Shown: positions 1-13,500 of the stretch, piece after piece
Layout: each line of letters begins with the position of its first letter
Numbering within the stretch: position 1 is the first letter of the stretch
Origin: Pristionchus mayeri
Taxonomy: Eukaryota > Nematoda > Chromadorea > Rhabditida > Neodiplogasteridae
Reading direction: 5' to 3'
Length of the DNA: 64,000 nt
Assembly: GCA_036245805.1 (NCBI GenBank)
Contig: BTRK01000003.1
Coordinates: 13,370,464 to 13,434,463 of the forward strand
Notes under the pieces: model-generated
The model's input: only the letters and a program-made list of their open reading frames with translations
The model's database searches: none
What the model was told of the DNA's origin: nothing
Translations under genes and position numbers: made by a program

Positions 1-1484
1 GTTTTTAGAGTGTTATTCATAACAATAATAAATTATTAGAGATCTCTTATTTGAAATTTATTTTTAGCACCCTTGAAACCCATACAAAAAGACAACACAC
101 ATTTTCCAATAAGATAACTATAAATAATACTGACAGGGTGCCTGGAAGGATCACGAGCGACGAAACGGATGCACGTCTTGTCGTGGTACTCCTGAATGAT
201 TGTGTTTCTAATTTTTCTAAATTATTTGTCTCTAGTGTGGCGAGATTTCAATGTCAATTCACATATGTTTCTAACTCATCTTTTGAACCGTCTGACCATC
301 GTAGCCTTAATGCGATTCTCTTAGCGAGTGGAAAATAATGCAAGACATAATGTAGTCGTACCTACACTCATGTCAAGTCGAAATGATTGCGAATTATTTT
401 GATTAAATGATTTGTGCGCGTGAATGTAAGGCGCATCTCTCGAATACATATTCGCTAGTAGGATCAGCGCGTGACTTTGAGTTCGATCATTACACTGACC
501 TTCATCGCTTTTGCGATCACACTCCTCGCGTAGGATCCGTACGTCGACGACATCGTGTATGGAATTTCGCCGTTCGGCCAGCGTCTGAAAATTTACTTCT
601 AAACGTGAAAACGACGGTAAAATTGCGCAATCATATGATTGAAATGATAAGGTCTGCTACAGAAACTGCTTCAGATACTGGAATTATGGCCTTCTCCGAA
701 GATGAGATGCGCAGAATAAAAATCGTTCTCATTCGCCAGTTAGGATGTGACAAAATATGCAGAATGTAGAGTGTTATTACTGATTCTCGAGAAAATCATT
801 TCCTACCTGTACGGTTGCCTGATTGCATTCCTGCCCAGCTTGTTGTTGGCGTCGACGAAGTCCTGAGATTTGTGTTGAATCAGCAAAACATTAGACTCGA
901 ATAATGGTCATGTTAGTCTACACTATCTTTCCCGGTCTAGAGATTACTCGTATTTTTGGACTAAATGACAGGTCTGAATTGATTCAAAAAATGGAAATCA
1001 GCTTCAATAAATACCTTGACTGAAGGCAGAGCGATATCTCCCTCCTGCAAGTTGCCCAGAGTCGGATCGTCCTTCACTTTTATTCCTCAATTTCAAAATT
1101 GTTAGACAATTGACAAAAGAACCGCATATCACGTGGAAAGTCAAACACAAATCTATGCTGGGCATCCCCAATAAGAACTATCCCGTAGTACTATCAGGTT
1201 TATGGCCTACTTTTCCCTAAATATGCGGTGCCCTCGTGAGTGTTATCGTTTTACCTATCCGATTCAGATCGATCTCGCTGACTAGTGAAGCTGAGGCGAA
1301 GTCGAATTCTGAGAGGGTGACCTCTGAGTCGGCTCCGCTCCTGTCTATGACCTGGAATGCACAAAACTTTTTTTTGTAATTATACAAAAATAACGGTTGG
1401 TAGGATACTCACATCCTTGGGTGTGATTATGTTGACAGCTGCTGCGTAGGTGAATATGAATATAAATGAAAGAGCTGAACGCAT
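1..1484 (-). CDS. NAS-type astacin zinc metalloprotease, 5' part (runs off window)
   Basis: Secreted astacin-family protease. Visible exons on the minus strand are 1413-1484, 1255-1351, 1015-1076, 807-862, 500-584 and 142-191, and their phases join. Exon 1 starts with ATG at 1484 and encodes a hydrophobic signal peptide (MRSALSFIFIFTYAAA). The next exons give a short propeptide containing EGDI, a motif common in nematode NAS propeptides. They are followed by RNAIRQPYRRWPNGEIPYTM, which looks like the maturation site and the start of the catalytic domain. The last visible exon encodes EYHDKTCIRFVAR, matching the conserved YH..TC.RF block. The zinc motif HExxHxxGF would lie beyond position 1 and is not seen. 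The donor after position 142 reads GCACCC, so this exon's end is uncertain. Family assignment is firm; the exact NAS paralogue is not determined. Confidence 0.85.
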
Positions 1485-1634
1485 CTGAATTTGTTAATTA
1501 GTAAGAATTGCTAAAACCAGAAAAGTGTAGGGAACTATAATTAAGAAGTTTGTTAATGAACAAATTATTGATTAGCAAAACGAGAAAAGAGTAGTGAAAT
1601 AGTGCACTCTTGCTCGGAGACTGGAGCGACCGCA

Positions 1635-1643
1635 CTTTTATAG
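1635..1643 (-). promoter_or_regulatory. TATA box of the astacin gene
   Basis: The minus strand reads CTATAAAAG about 150 bases upstream of the astacin ATG at 1484, a good core-promoter match. The space between would hold a transcription start near 1605 and a short 5' leader. Inference from motif and position only. Confidence 0.5.
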
Positions 1644-4148
1644 GGCACCTCGCCTATTTGAGCGTCTGAAGCGAGTGATCAGGGAAGAGATGGAGAGAGA
1701 TGAGGGAATGCAAGGAAGGGACAGAGGGATTGCGCGATCCAGGGGAGAGGGAGAGAGAGAGCCCTGACAAAGAACGCGGTTGGTCATCGTTGTCGTAAGG
1801 GTGCGGATCCGAACGGTAACCACAGACTAGCGGGGGGTTTATCCCCCCGACGGGCGAAAACTGCGCGCGTTAGAACAATGGGTGTTCGCAGGGAAAGACG
1901 GGGAAACTTTGGAACATCCCGCACAGCCTGACACTTCCGGAGCACACAGGGCTTAACGCTCCGAAAACGATTTCGGAACATAATTTCCCGGCTTATTTCC
2001 TCTGATGGACTGTTTGCGTAACCTCGTATTTCATTCACGCTTTAACAAAACAACATTGTTATCCGCTTGCGACATTTGCATCAAACGCAAACAAAGTAAT
2101 CTACAGTTAAAGGTATGCAAATGGAACGACGCAAGTTCTTATTCAAATCCATATTTCTATCAAAAAAGCTCCTAGAACAACGTAACTTACTGTTTGTGGT
2201 TGCTCGTGAATCGACTGGACAAGGGACGCGAATGGAAACAAATTGAAATAATTGCTAATTTCGCTCATTTTTCACATGATTTGAAGCAAAAACATCTCTG
2301 ACTCACAGTTTGCGGTGGTCTTGCCATGAAACGAGGTTCGACTGGACAAGGGGCGCGAGAATGGCATCATCACATCATGGCCTCGCGTGAGAGAGAGGGC
2401 AAAACCCTCGCTCGAGTACCCTTATGCTCGGGGGTAAAGAAGAGGTCTCTCTGCTTTCCCCATGTTCTCTATGCAAAACTGCCCTCTGGCCCGGGCCAAT
2501 CTTGATTTCATAGGCGAGAGCAGAGTAGAGAGATGGGGGAGAAATTGTGTTTTGTCTACAGTTCCAAACTTCGAACTTAGTATGGGGCAACAATAAAATG
2601 TGCTGACTTCCGAATGTCATGCTGGCCAGTCAATGATTTGTAACAGACCCGTCCCCATTGAGCGCTGCTCGACGAGCATCAGGCAAAAACCGTCATTATC
2701 TGACCGATACTAGCCGTACTCGATGGTCATAATAAGTACGAGCAATGATGCGTGGCGGCTTCCAATTTGTTCAAGTATCCAAGCAATTTGCACCGGTATA
2801 TCTATACTATCCATCCTTTAACTTTTTTTTGCCCAAATGATAAGTGTTTGTGAAGTGTTCACTGAATGCAGTTCATCAATCACTTTGATGAGTTCGTTTT
2901 TTCCCGGAAATGCAAATCCATCAAAACCATTGCAAATATTGCTCCGCCTCATCCACGTAACGACATTTCAATCCTTCATCCCACCTGAAGTCCTCTCCTA
3001 TGCATTGCTCATCCTACATTTGCTAGCTAGAAATAGCCCTGAGGGCCTCTCTTTCTCCAGGGTGTGCGTCTTTCCCATTGTTGTCTTAGTGATTCGACCT
3101 CGCATCGGTCTTCGTAGTACTCTTCGCTGGTCGGGAAGCAACAGCAAACTCAAACATCCCCCCCCCCGGTCACGGTTTCTATTCCTCTAGATTTGCGTTA
3201 GTGTAGTGGATTTCCTTGGACTCTCTTACTAGCTTGCTAGACTGGACGAGATAGTGCGGGAAATCGAGAGAGCGATATGCTCGTTCCCTCAAGAGCGCTG
3301 AGTAAGCCTCAGAGAAAATAAAGGGGAACGTCAGACGAGAGTCTTTCATTGTTTCCGGAGGCGCGTGCGTTAAGCCCCCCCCCCCGCTTCCTCGGTGGGA
3401 AGAACGGATGCTGAGAACATATGATCCGTTTTCGGGAGGAGGGAAGGTAGTGGATTGTAATTGTTCAGTATTGTGCATAATCTTGCAATGCAGGACACAA
3501 TGAGCTGTACGATATATTTTTTTTGGGAGAAACTTCATTGTACACCACCTACGACAAGGAAGTTGCTGATATTTTAGAAATATTATCGAACAGCATCACT
3601 TGTATTCTCGAAACAGATTTCTTTTCTAGAAATGTCTTGCAATCTTCGGCAATTAGTACGAGGACGTGCAGTTCCGAGAAACGCAAGATTGTGTTCTTAC
3701 TCAAGAAGTGACGCGAGAAATTGCAGGAAAAGAATAGGGATGGCTAAGCAAGATAATAAACTGCTTGCAATGCTTAGCTCGAAACGTATCAACGCTTGCC
3801 GATGTAGCTGATGCGCAACCTCTCCTGTCCTCTCACACGGCTTCACCAAGAAAGCAGTTGATGCAAGACAATGATGATTCTGCGTTGTTTCTAACTGGTC
3901 AAATTAGTGATAATTCAGGCAGAAATACGAGTCATTTATTGCAAAACCATCGCGAGTTAGGACATTTCTGCAGGAAAGGTCATATCGGGAGAAGGCCTCC
4001 TCTCTCTTCTTGGTTAGAGAAACGAGAAATCGTTGGAGAAGGGAAGCAGCGGAGGCTACACTAAGCCCGAAAGGTCGAGTACACAAATGAATGAGGGTGT
4101 TGTGTGCATATGATTAGCAGTAGACTGCTGTCAGCAGTGTAGATCTCC

Positions 4149-4151
<3 letters not shown>

Positions 4152-4229
<78 letters not shown>
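4152..4229. repeat. (CT)n microsatellite
   Basis: About 39 uninterrupted CT dinucleotides. The RE-repeat ORF on the opposite strand is an artefact of this tract. Confidence 0.97.
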
Positions 4230-4235
<6 letters not shown>

Positions 4236-5928
4236 TCTTCCATGCTGACGAAAGCAGGAACAACATAACATCATAAATAATTAGCTGCCGGGTAGGGCAG
4301 TCAGAATGGGGAATACATCTCTATATTAAGTGTGTTCCCTCTCTTCTTTCTGTCAGATGAATGAGCTTGAAGGAAGGAAGACGTCGTTCTGCATTTGTCA
4401 TGCCAACTCGGGGGAAAATTGGTCAGATGACAGCCAAACAGATGCACTCTTCTTCTGCAATGTGCAATATATTGACACAATTATCACATGCTTATGGAGC
4501 AATAGTGGATAGGAAAATTCTTGTTCTCTTCTGACCTAGCTCATGCTCGTTATGACTGTATTCGTGTTTTCCGTCAACTCGGTGCTCATTACCCCATGTA
4601 TGCACTACCTTCGTGATAATCAGAGGGAATAATTCACTCATTTTCCAGCTCGGCTAGAATCGAATGGCATGGGATTAGCTTGGGGTCTGCTCATTATTGC
4701 AATATCAATTGATGATTTGAGGATTATATTGCAAGCTCTAATCTCCCTAATCTCACTGTAAATCTGTTGAGATTTCCTGTTTATGCTTACAAAATAGCAG
4801 AGTATCAAAACAGATGATGAGATTCCGGTAGGTAATGCAACAGGGAAATCTGCACATAATCTCTGTGAATGTCATCATCCGATTATTGTGCAATCGAAAA
4901 AAAATGTCGTCGAATACAACTCACAAATCCGTATTTCCTTATTTGTCGCCTCAACAAAGGCAAGAGTATCCAATATCCGAGCTCGTTTCCCGCCCGAGAA
5001 AAAAACTAATTATGCAAAAGCAGGCTTCCCCTCCCGAGACAAATCGCGCTTACTCTTTCTCATTCAGCTTTTTCTTTCTCTCGCGCTCCTTTCCAATTTT
5101 CTTGCTTTTGCTTCCCTCTCTCTCTCCATTTTTCTTATGAATCTCTCATGAGACCGAGGCTCGCTCCCGAGCATTGGAAACCCTTCTTCTCCTTCCCTCC
5201 TCTCCACCACCCTCTCTACTCTCCAACTCCCCTTCCCTTCCTCCCTCGCTCCCGCAACCCTTCCTCCTCGCTTCTTTCCCCTTCTTTTTTCGACCATAAT
5301 CGATGTTTGACTCTCTACTCTCTACTCTCCGCTTCCTAATTGTCGCTCTGTCTCTCCGAGAGAAAACACATTTCACACCCAGATCTCGCCCATCAATCCC
5401 CAGCCTTCTCATTCGCGATTCATAAGCCTGCCTCGTTTACCACTCGCGAAAGATTTATCGCACCGCGCCTACTCGACGAGAAAAAAAGGGAGAGAGAGAA
5501 GAACCGCGACAAAGGAGCTGGCTATTTCAGGCCCGCGGCACTTGAAGCAGCGTGTGAGTAAGCAAAGCGCACCAGGCGCCAGGAAACATGCAATGCAGCA
5601 GCAATGAGTGAGTTCACAGTTTTTTTCTACACGAATTGTGGAATTAGTCGTTGCGGCGATCTGCAGGAGTTCTCAACCTTAAGGACACTGATTTTTTTGT
5701 TTTTCCACGTTAGTTCTAGTCACCTCCTACTAGGCACCTTATGAGCTGTCGAACTACTTGAGTGCACCTTGAAATCACCCGGAAATTATACTTTAATTGA
5801 GTATTTTCCCAGCAAGGGAAGCCCTGGAGAGTGCACCGCAGAGTTTTCTGGAGAGCAATAGACAGCGGCTCGATTGCCGACTTCCTACTAGGATGTGACT
5901 TATCCGGTCGGGAAACGAGATACAAAGA

Positions 5929-6097
<169 letters not shown>

Positions 6098-7454
6098 CGC
6101 AGTGGAATACATTACCCTTTCCGACTCCCTTCTTTGCGTCATGTGAAGAGTTAATCTGGGACGCGGGGTGATGCGGCGTCTGACTCCGTTAGGAATGACT
6201 TGGCATGAAATGACTCTCTTCATTTTGCTTGCTCTCTCTCTAGTTAGAAAGTCGAGATAGAACGCAGAATTAAGAGTCATTTCTTGGCAGAACATCCTAG
6301 GCCGTGTCCTCTTGAATTTAGCGCGTTCGTCTCAACTCCAACGTTTCTAGCCTATCGATATAAAACTCGTTTTATGTTTTTATTTTATTTACTTTGTTTT
6401 TAACCGCGAGCAGACTCATCATCATTTCCATACAGGTTCCCAGCATTTACGGAAACAATGAAGCATATCATTGAATCATTCTAGCGAACCTACCCCGTTT
6501 TAGCTCCGCCTTTCCAGGGAAATCGCGTCGTAAGAAGCCATGGAGCGGCGACCCTATCACCATCAGCAGGTATTCGATTTCGAGATTTTTGAAACGGTCG
6601 CTTTTTGTACAGGAAACTTGCAATAAGTCGGCTCTCTGCAAGAGTTGTGACTCTCTCAATTCTTCGCGATATCTAGGGTTTCAATTTTAAGATAATTGTT
6701 CGTCAGTCTCGGATGTGTTCCCGGTACGCTAGATAGCTGAGAACCTCTTGAGTTATGTAGGGCACCTAAACATATCTGAAAATGAACTCGAATGAGCCGA
6801 AAATTGAAACCCTAGGTGAGACAGCACTCAGAGCGAAGAGAGCCAGTCCTGCATTCTGACTCTCTCCAAACCACACACTCTCTCAGCGATCAGAGTGAGC
6901 GAGAGAGTGTATGATATGGAGAGAGCGGGACCATTGCTCTGCATTGGGTATGTAAGACAATACGGGACCGCGGCTGCGGCTGTTCATTTCTTTGGGTTCA
7001 CTTCTGCCCCTTCTGGGAGAGGAGTCAGACAATGGGAGGAAAGAGGGAATGGGGGGAGGGGGAAAAAGCCAGAAAGAAAACATGCAAGTGTTCGGCTTGT
7101 TGAGCTAATTTTGCTCTCGCGCGGCTCGAATATTCTCATATTGGTCTGACAATACTGTAACTCTACGCGACAACAACTATCAACTAAGATTCCGATTATT
7201 CCATGTAGGCGTTTCCCTCTGTATACCGACAACCGCAATACCGCGTTAGGTATTTTTTCGTGTTTTCTCATTTCCATTTCTAAGACTTTCGAGAAGATTC
7301 CGCAATTACTTTCGCAATGAGACGGGAAGATGTAGTCTTCACTTTCCCAGATTTGCTTGAGGAGCTTAGCAAGTCTCATGAGCCGTCTGAGCCTAAACCC
7401 TGAAGTGTGTCCAAACTTGAAACATTTCTGAATCATATTTTCTGAGTAGAGGGG

Positions 7455-10400
7455 ATGGAGAGGCTAGATTTTATCCAACGTCAGTCTCTTGAGGCGACTG
7501 ACTTGAAGAGCCCTCTCGTTACGGCGTCCAGTCTCAAGGACAGTCCCTACTACTCTCAGCATACTCAGGTAATTTTGGTTTTAGGTAGGACGAGAACCAA
7601 TTCAAACTTTCTTTACGTGCATTCTATGGAAATCTTGGAGTTGATAACTTTTGGTTCTCATCTCTCGAACACTCTCGAACAAAATTCTTGATTGTATTCG
7701 TGTCTCTATAGTGGCTTTACTACAATGCTTTTAAGCTTATCAACTATTTAACACACTTGAAACATACCCGAATATAACGGACAATTACCTGAACAAAATC
7801 TATGGGAGAGCGAGAGGCAGTTGGGAATATTTCCGAAATTACTTATTCAGCCTACTGAAGTGCTGAGAAGTCCCCTCCTCGGATCGTCTAGACTCAGAGA
7901 CAACAGCGGCTACTACCCACAACAGTCGACAGTGAGTCGGACTCTCTTCATTTTACACACTCTCTCGTCCGGTATATCGGAGAGAGAGTGTTCTGAATGA
8001 AGAGACCGTGTTTTCTTTTGCCACACAAGTAGGCTGTAAGTCGCGTTTTATTGCCTTAATTTTCGAGTTGGAAAGAATAACAATGTTTGTGGCTCAGATG
8101 AAGTAGATATTGCAGCTGTCAACATATTTATGGTTGCATTTTATATTATTATCGAGTAAGCTGTATGTCGAGCTGTATGTAAAACATTCATGAGAAGGGA
8201 GTGTCGGGAATACGAGATTGAGATTAGAGATGACTTTGCGTGAAATAATCGTCCTCATTTCGCTTTTCAAGTGCTAGTTGGCCAGTTCTGAAAAAGAACA
8301 TCTATGTTTACGAGATACTTAATCGGGCTGCCATTTCATAATTTCCCAAACACTTTCTAGGTCATGAAAATATAAGTACTACAATTCCGAACAGATAGCA
8401 TCTTATCTTTGCAGGGTAACGGTACCGCCATGGCCGATCCATCTGTTCGATTCGCCGATCCTCCAGCAAGAAATGGCTTCCCCACCCATCAGCCTTACCA
8501 GAAACCCGCCGTGACCTACCTACCACACTGCGCACTGCACAATCCGCAGCGGGGTACGGTATATGATCGCGAACTGATCATCAAGCGATCGTCTGACTTT
8601 ATTCATTCCACGCGCTCTCTCGTAGGTTAGAGTGTGCGAGACAGCGTGAGAAATGGAGAGACCAGAGAGCATTGCTCCTCCGATTTGATCGACTAATGAA
8701 TTTGGATTTTATGAGCCCGATTTTCTAAGAGTCGAACAATATCCCGAAGTGTCTGGCACAGCGTTTTTACGAAAACTCGTACAAAGGGGTTTCCGAGGGT
8801 GCTGAACACAGTGGTAAACTTCATTTTGCGTGATCTCGACCGGTTGAGCCAGGCTGCACGTAGGCACCATCTACATTTCTGCCGATAACTCATGAGCCGA
8901 TTTATGAAACCTCACCAAACTTTCGCATTGGTGAGACTGGATGTCAATGATTCTAACGACTTTAAATTTGTATATTTCGAAGAATGATAAAACGCTCGAA
9001 ATTCATTTATCGAATATATGGTAAAAGTGCGTTCTACGAATTACACAGGCAGATGCGCCTCGATCTTTGGATAATTTTTCGTATACATGATATGAAGTTT
9101 AAGTTCTGCTCCTGTTAGTTACATTCACTTTAGTGGCCCACTTTTGCTCTGTTGCCGCTATTATTGCACTCGAGAGCGAGAAATGAGATTGAGTTTCACT
9201 CGCAATTTCACCAGAACAAGGGAAATTCATCCCATTTCTCGCTCTCGAGTGAAATAATAGCGGCAACAGAGCAAAAGTGGGCCACTAAAGTGAATGTAAC
9301 TAACAGGAGCAGAACTTAAACCTCCTATCATGCATACGAAAAATGATCCCCAGAACGAGGCGCATCTGCCTGTGCAATTCGTAGAACGCACTTTTAGCAT
9401 ATATTCGAGAAATGAATTTCGCGCGTTTTATCATTCTTATAAATATACACATTTAAAGTCGTTAGAATCGTAGACATCCAATCTCACCTATGCGAAAGTT
9501 TGGTGAGGTTACATAAATCGGTTCATGAGTTATCGGCTGAAATGTAGATGGTGCCTATGTGCAGCCTGGCTCAAACGGTCGAGATCACGCAAAATGAAGT
9601 TTGCCACTGTGTCCAGCACCCTCGAAAACCCCTTTGTGCGAGTTTTCATAAAAACGCTGTCCCACACTTTGCTCGACTCTTAGAGAATCGGGCTCTTATG
9701 TGCGCAAAAATTTGCGATGATGACTGTTTACCACTGGTCGCTCGCCTAGTTCAGATCAAAATGATTTAGAACTGAGCAAAAGCAAGCAAAACGTGAGCAA
9801 ATTAGAGGTGAGTAAATCTGAAAATCTGAAGCATTCGAAGAGCCACTTATCTAATTAGCGAATCTCTCGAAATCTCACTGACTTCACAAGACATGGTTCT
9901 CTTCACTGTGCGTGGTTACTACCCCCCCCCAAGTTCTCACTGCCGAAAGAGTCATTTATTGCATAGCTGAATATCAGGCTTCTCATGAGAGTTTTTAGCA
10001 GTTGCTAGGGTAATATATCGATCTGAATCCGCTATATTCAGCCGCAGTCGTCCATTTCGAACCGGAGAGCAGCGGCGGAGGCAACATGCAGCAGCAGCAG
10101 GCGTACTACCGGCAGCTGCAGCTGATGCAGCAACAGCAGGAGCAGCTGGCGAAGCAGCAGCAAGGGCAGCCGCCCCAGCGAGAACCCTACTGGAGTCCCC
10201 TGCAGCCCCGGAGGGAACAGACGCAGGCAGAGGTGAGGGATTCCAGTTTGTCACGACTTTACTACCATTAATTTTACATGTAGAGGCAGAATACCTTATA
10301 GGTCCAACAAAATTTAAGTTACCCTCCATATCCGCTCAGAGAGCCCACATATAAGTTGTTTTGAACCTTTTAGAAAAGTGTCACTTGAACGTTTGAGGCA

Positions 10401-10551
10401 TATCACGTGGCACATGCCTCATATGTCTGGCCTACAAAATTGTGAAATAAGTAAAGTCTGTATTTCTCTTTCTTCAGGCATTTCGTCAGACGATCAATCC
10501 AGCAACCGACGTTCTCATGAGGAGAATGAGGCGACTGCCGGGGTTTAAAGA
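7455..10551 (+). other. epac-1: EPAC exons 1-5: low-complexity N-terminus
   Basis: Exons are 7455-7568, 7851-7931, 8415-8553, 10042-10232 and 10478-10551. Exons 1 and 2 encode related segments ([19 protein letters not shown] and [20 protein letters not shown]), suggesting an internal exon duplication. Exon 4 is Gln-rich ([18 protein letters not shown]). Exon 5 ends LPGFK and flows into [12 protein letters not shown] of the first cNBD. No known domain precedes cNBD-A. Support for exons 1-3 comes only from open frame, splice sites and matching phase. Confidence 0.75.
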
Positions 10552-13500
10552 GTGATCATTTCGTATTTTTTTCGAATTTAACGTTTCAAGTTGTGAAATA
10601 TTAGGTTTCACTTGTATTGCTAATGAATGAAACGAGACGATTGTAAAAGGGAATCTATTCGAAAATAATATGACCATTGAAAATTGAGGAGAATGAGACG
10701 ACTGCCGGGGTTTAAAGAGTGAGTCACATCATGTCAGAGTGGATGAAAAGGCCCATTTAAACGGCGGACGAGGAATTCATTGTTCTCCCCTCCAATCCCT
10801 TCCCAATCATTCTTCCCTCTATCCCCAACGACCGGTTGCTTCCCAAAACAAAGGAATCTTAAAATATATCTTGAAACGTAACGATTTTAAAACATTAAAA
10901 CACTTATATGTATGTATGATTTAAATCAGATGCTTGATAATGACAATTTTGATCGAATAACTCCCCAAGATAATGCAAAATCATTTTTTAAAGATTTGTT
11001 TTTGAAGAAAAACAGTCATAATTGACCTAAACGCTAAGATGCCGCTATTCCTAGGTAATTTGCTTATGGGCGAATCACATCGGTCGATAGAGAATGTATC
11101 GGGCAAGGGTTCTTAGCGGGCCGATTTTTCATTTTCGATCTAGGTTTTCAGTAGCACCATTTTGCCCGAAGCTCTGTGAAGAAAAAACATTAAAAACGGC
11201 CGTTTTTGGCCTAAATGCGAAGATGCCGCTATTCGTGGGCAATTACTTGAGGGGCAAATTACATAGGTCGATAGAGTATGTGTCGGGCAAGGGTTCTTAG
11301 CGGGCCGATTTTTCATTTTCGATCTAGCTTTCCAGTTTTACTTTTTAGTTTTACTTTCCAGTTTTAGCTTTACTGAGAAAATATTGACTTTAAAATTGAA
11401 AACTGGTTATTCTTCACAACAAATATTTTATTGTTCTCCCGTCGTTCGGTGAGAACTCATTAGCATACGTCCGCAGCAATTTGGCCCATTCTCGTCCATT
11501 CTGACAGGCTGTATGAGTTTATCGAAACTTGAAAATGACTTTTCGATTCAAAAATTGAGTTATGTTCCACCAGTTCGTTGTATTCTCAATTAATCGCAAG
11601 AATTGATGCCATGCTGTTTTTGCTCTTATCCAACTGTAAGGGAATCGGCCTATGAACAAGAGAAGGAAGATATGAAAGGAGAAAATTAACAATATTGTCA
11701 AATTTAAATTGTAAAATTATCGTAAATTAAAGTCAATTCTTGATTGTACTTTTTCCCTATGTTTAGCGTCCAGGTAGTACTTTTGTAGTTATTTCTCGTT
11801 CCGCCTATTTGGATTCCCTCTGCCCCATTTTCTCCTATTTTCTGTATATTTATCGTTCGATTACGTTTCCTTTTCGTCCTATATTAGTGCGTTTATCAAT
11901 GTCTAATTTACCTCGTTTAGATCGTAATAAAGAACGACTCAACCCATAAACTCGCGAGTTTGTCCACAAGGGAAGACCGGGATTTACTACACTCAATCGG
12001 GGAACCGATTGACAGCACGGCTCTGGAGGAAGGAACTTTGTGTTTCACCCCTTTGCTGGGCTTTCATGGGGGCTGAGAGCCGTTACTAGAGGACGCCACC
12101 GAATCAAGTAAGCGAAACTAGGAGAAATCCTCGTTGTCGCTGTGATTCGCATCGCTTGTGACTGAATCGGGCAGAGGCTCGTTGTCGCTTGCGATTCGCA
12201 CCGCTGTTTGCGTTTTAGTTGGAAAATAGGTGGCAAAGTGCTGCTAGTTTTCTCAACTGAGTCGAAAACAGACGGCTGTTGACTGCCCACGCGTTGCGTA
12301 CGCGCGTCGCGGTTGACACGTTTTGACTCGTATTGGTGGAAGACTTACGAGTTTCTTGTTTCACAGTGACTGAAGCGGGCAGAGGCTCGTGTTACTAGTG
12401 ATTCGCACCGCTGTTAACGATTTTGTCGGAAAATAGGTGGCGAAGTGCTGCTAGTTTTCGCAACTGACTCAAAAACAGACGGCTGTTCACTGCCCACGCG
12501 TTGTGTACGCGCGTCTCGGTTAACACGTTTTGACTTGTTTTGGAGGAAGACTCAAACGGATCGATAACTGGAGGAATGAGAGGAGTCGAGATAACGAGGA
12601 ATGATCAGACAGTACTTCGCGATGCCAATCAGAGACCCATCTATGTGAGTGGGAAGGCAGAGCTGGAAGTAAAACTGCAGATCGGAAGGAAAGCCAAGAT
12701 TGGATTTTATGTGACACGAATTCGAGTCGGTGTCATAATTGGAGGAGTCGTATTGGATGCCATCGGAGTAGAGCTCCGAGAGAGCACTACGGCTCGATCA
12801 GAAGATAAGGTGAGTGCGCCGGCTCTACCAATGGAAAAGGAGAGCACGACGACTGCACCAGAGGAGAAGAAGGCCGCTGAAGAGCAGACGGTCGAGGAGA
12901 AGCAAGAAGATGTGGAGGATCCAGTAGAGGCTGAAGTCCTCAGATACTGTGTGATCCCCAAAGGAGAAATGGAAACGGTGTGGGTCGAGGGAGTACCCGG
13001 AAGCAACGTAAGACTGGTTCCATCGATAGACGTAGTCGTCGAGGGGGTTTCAGCGAATGAATCGGTTGTTCCGATTGTGGTGGTGATAACTACCGATAAG
13101 GAGCTGGTGTTAGAGAGACATCAGTCAGTTGGAAGGTGGAGGAGATGTGCATTGTCTGAAAGTGGAAATGCACCCATCAATAAGATGAATGAAAAGGTTA
13201 ATCAGATCGAGGATCTGAAGGAATGGAAGGATGATTCGAAGGGAGCAGATGAGCTGAAGTTGAACAAAGGCTCTTATGAGAACGAGGGAAAGCCAAGGAA
13301 AATGAAGAGGAGGAGGAGAAAGAGGAAGCGTTTCGTGTGCAGATCTAAGGAGCATATGGTCATGGATTGTCCTGAGAAGGACTACGGCTCGATCAACGAT
13401 GGACCTGAAAGGAGTAGGAGAGAGGAAGATGGAAAAAGAAGAGGAGGAGAGCATAGAGACGAGGACGCCTCTAATTCGAAAGGCGGGGGAGATGTAAGGG

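Noticed and set aside
9952..10329. Ala-rich 125-residue minus-strand ORF
   Set aside because: Antisense shadow of the CAG-rich EPAC exon 4.
11094..11300. Second LTR element suggested by the repeated 165-bp units upstream of the 5' LTR
   Set aside because: No TG...CA ends or target duplication; units are adjacent tandem copies, not flanking repeats.
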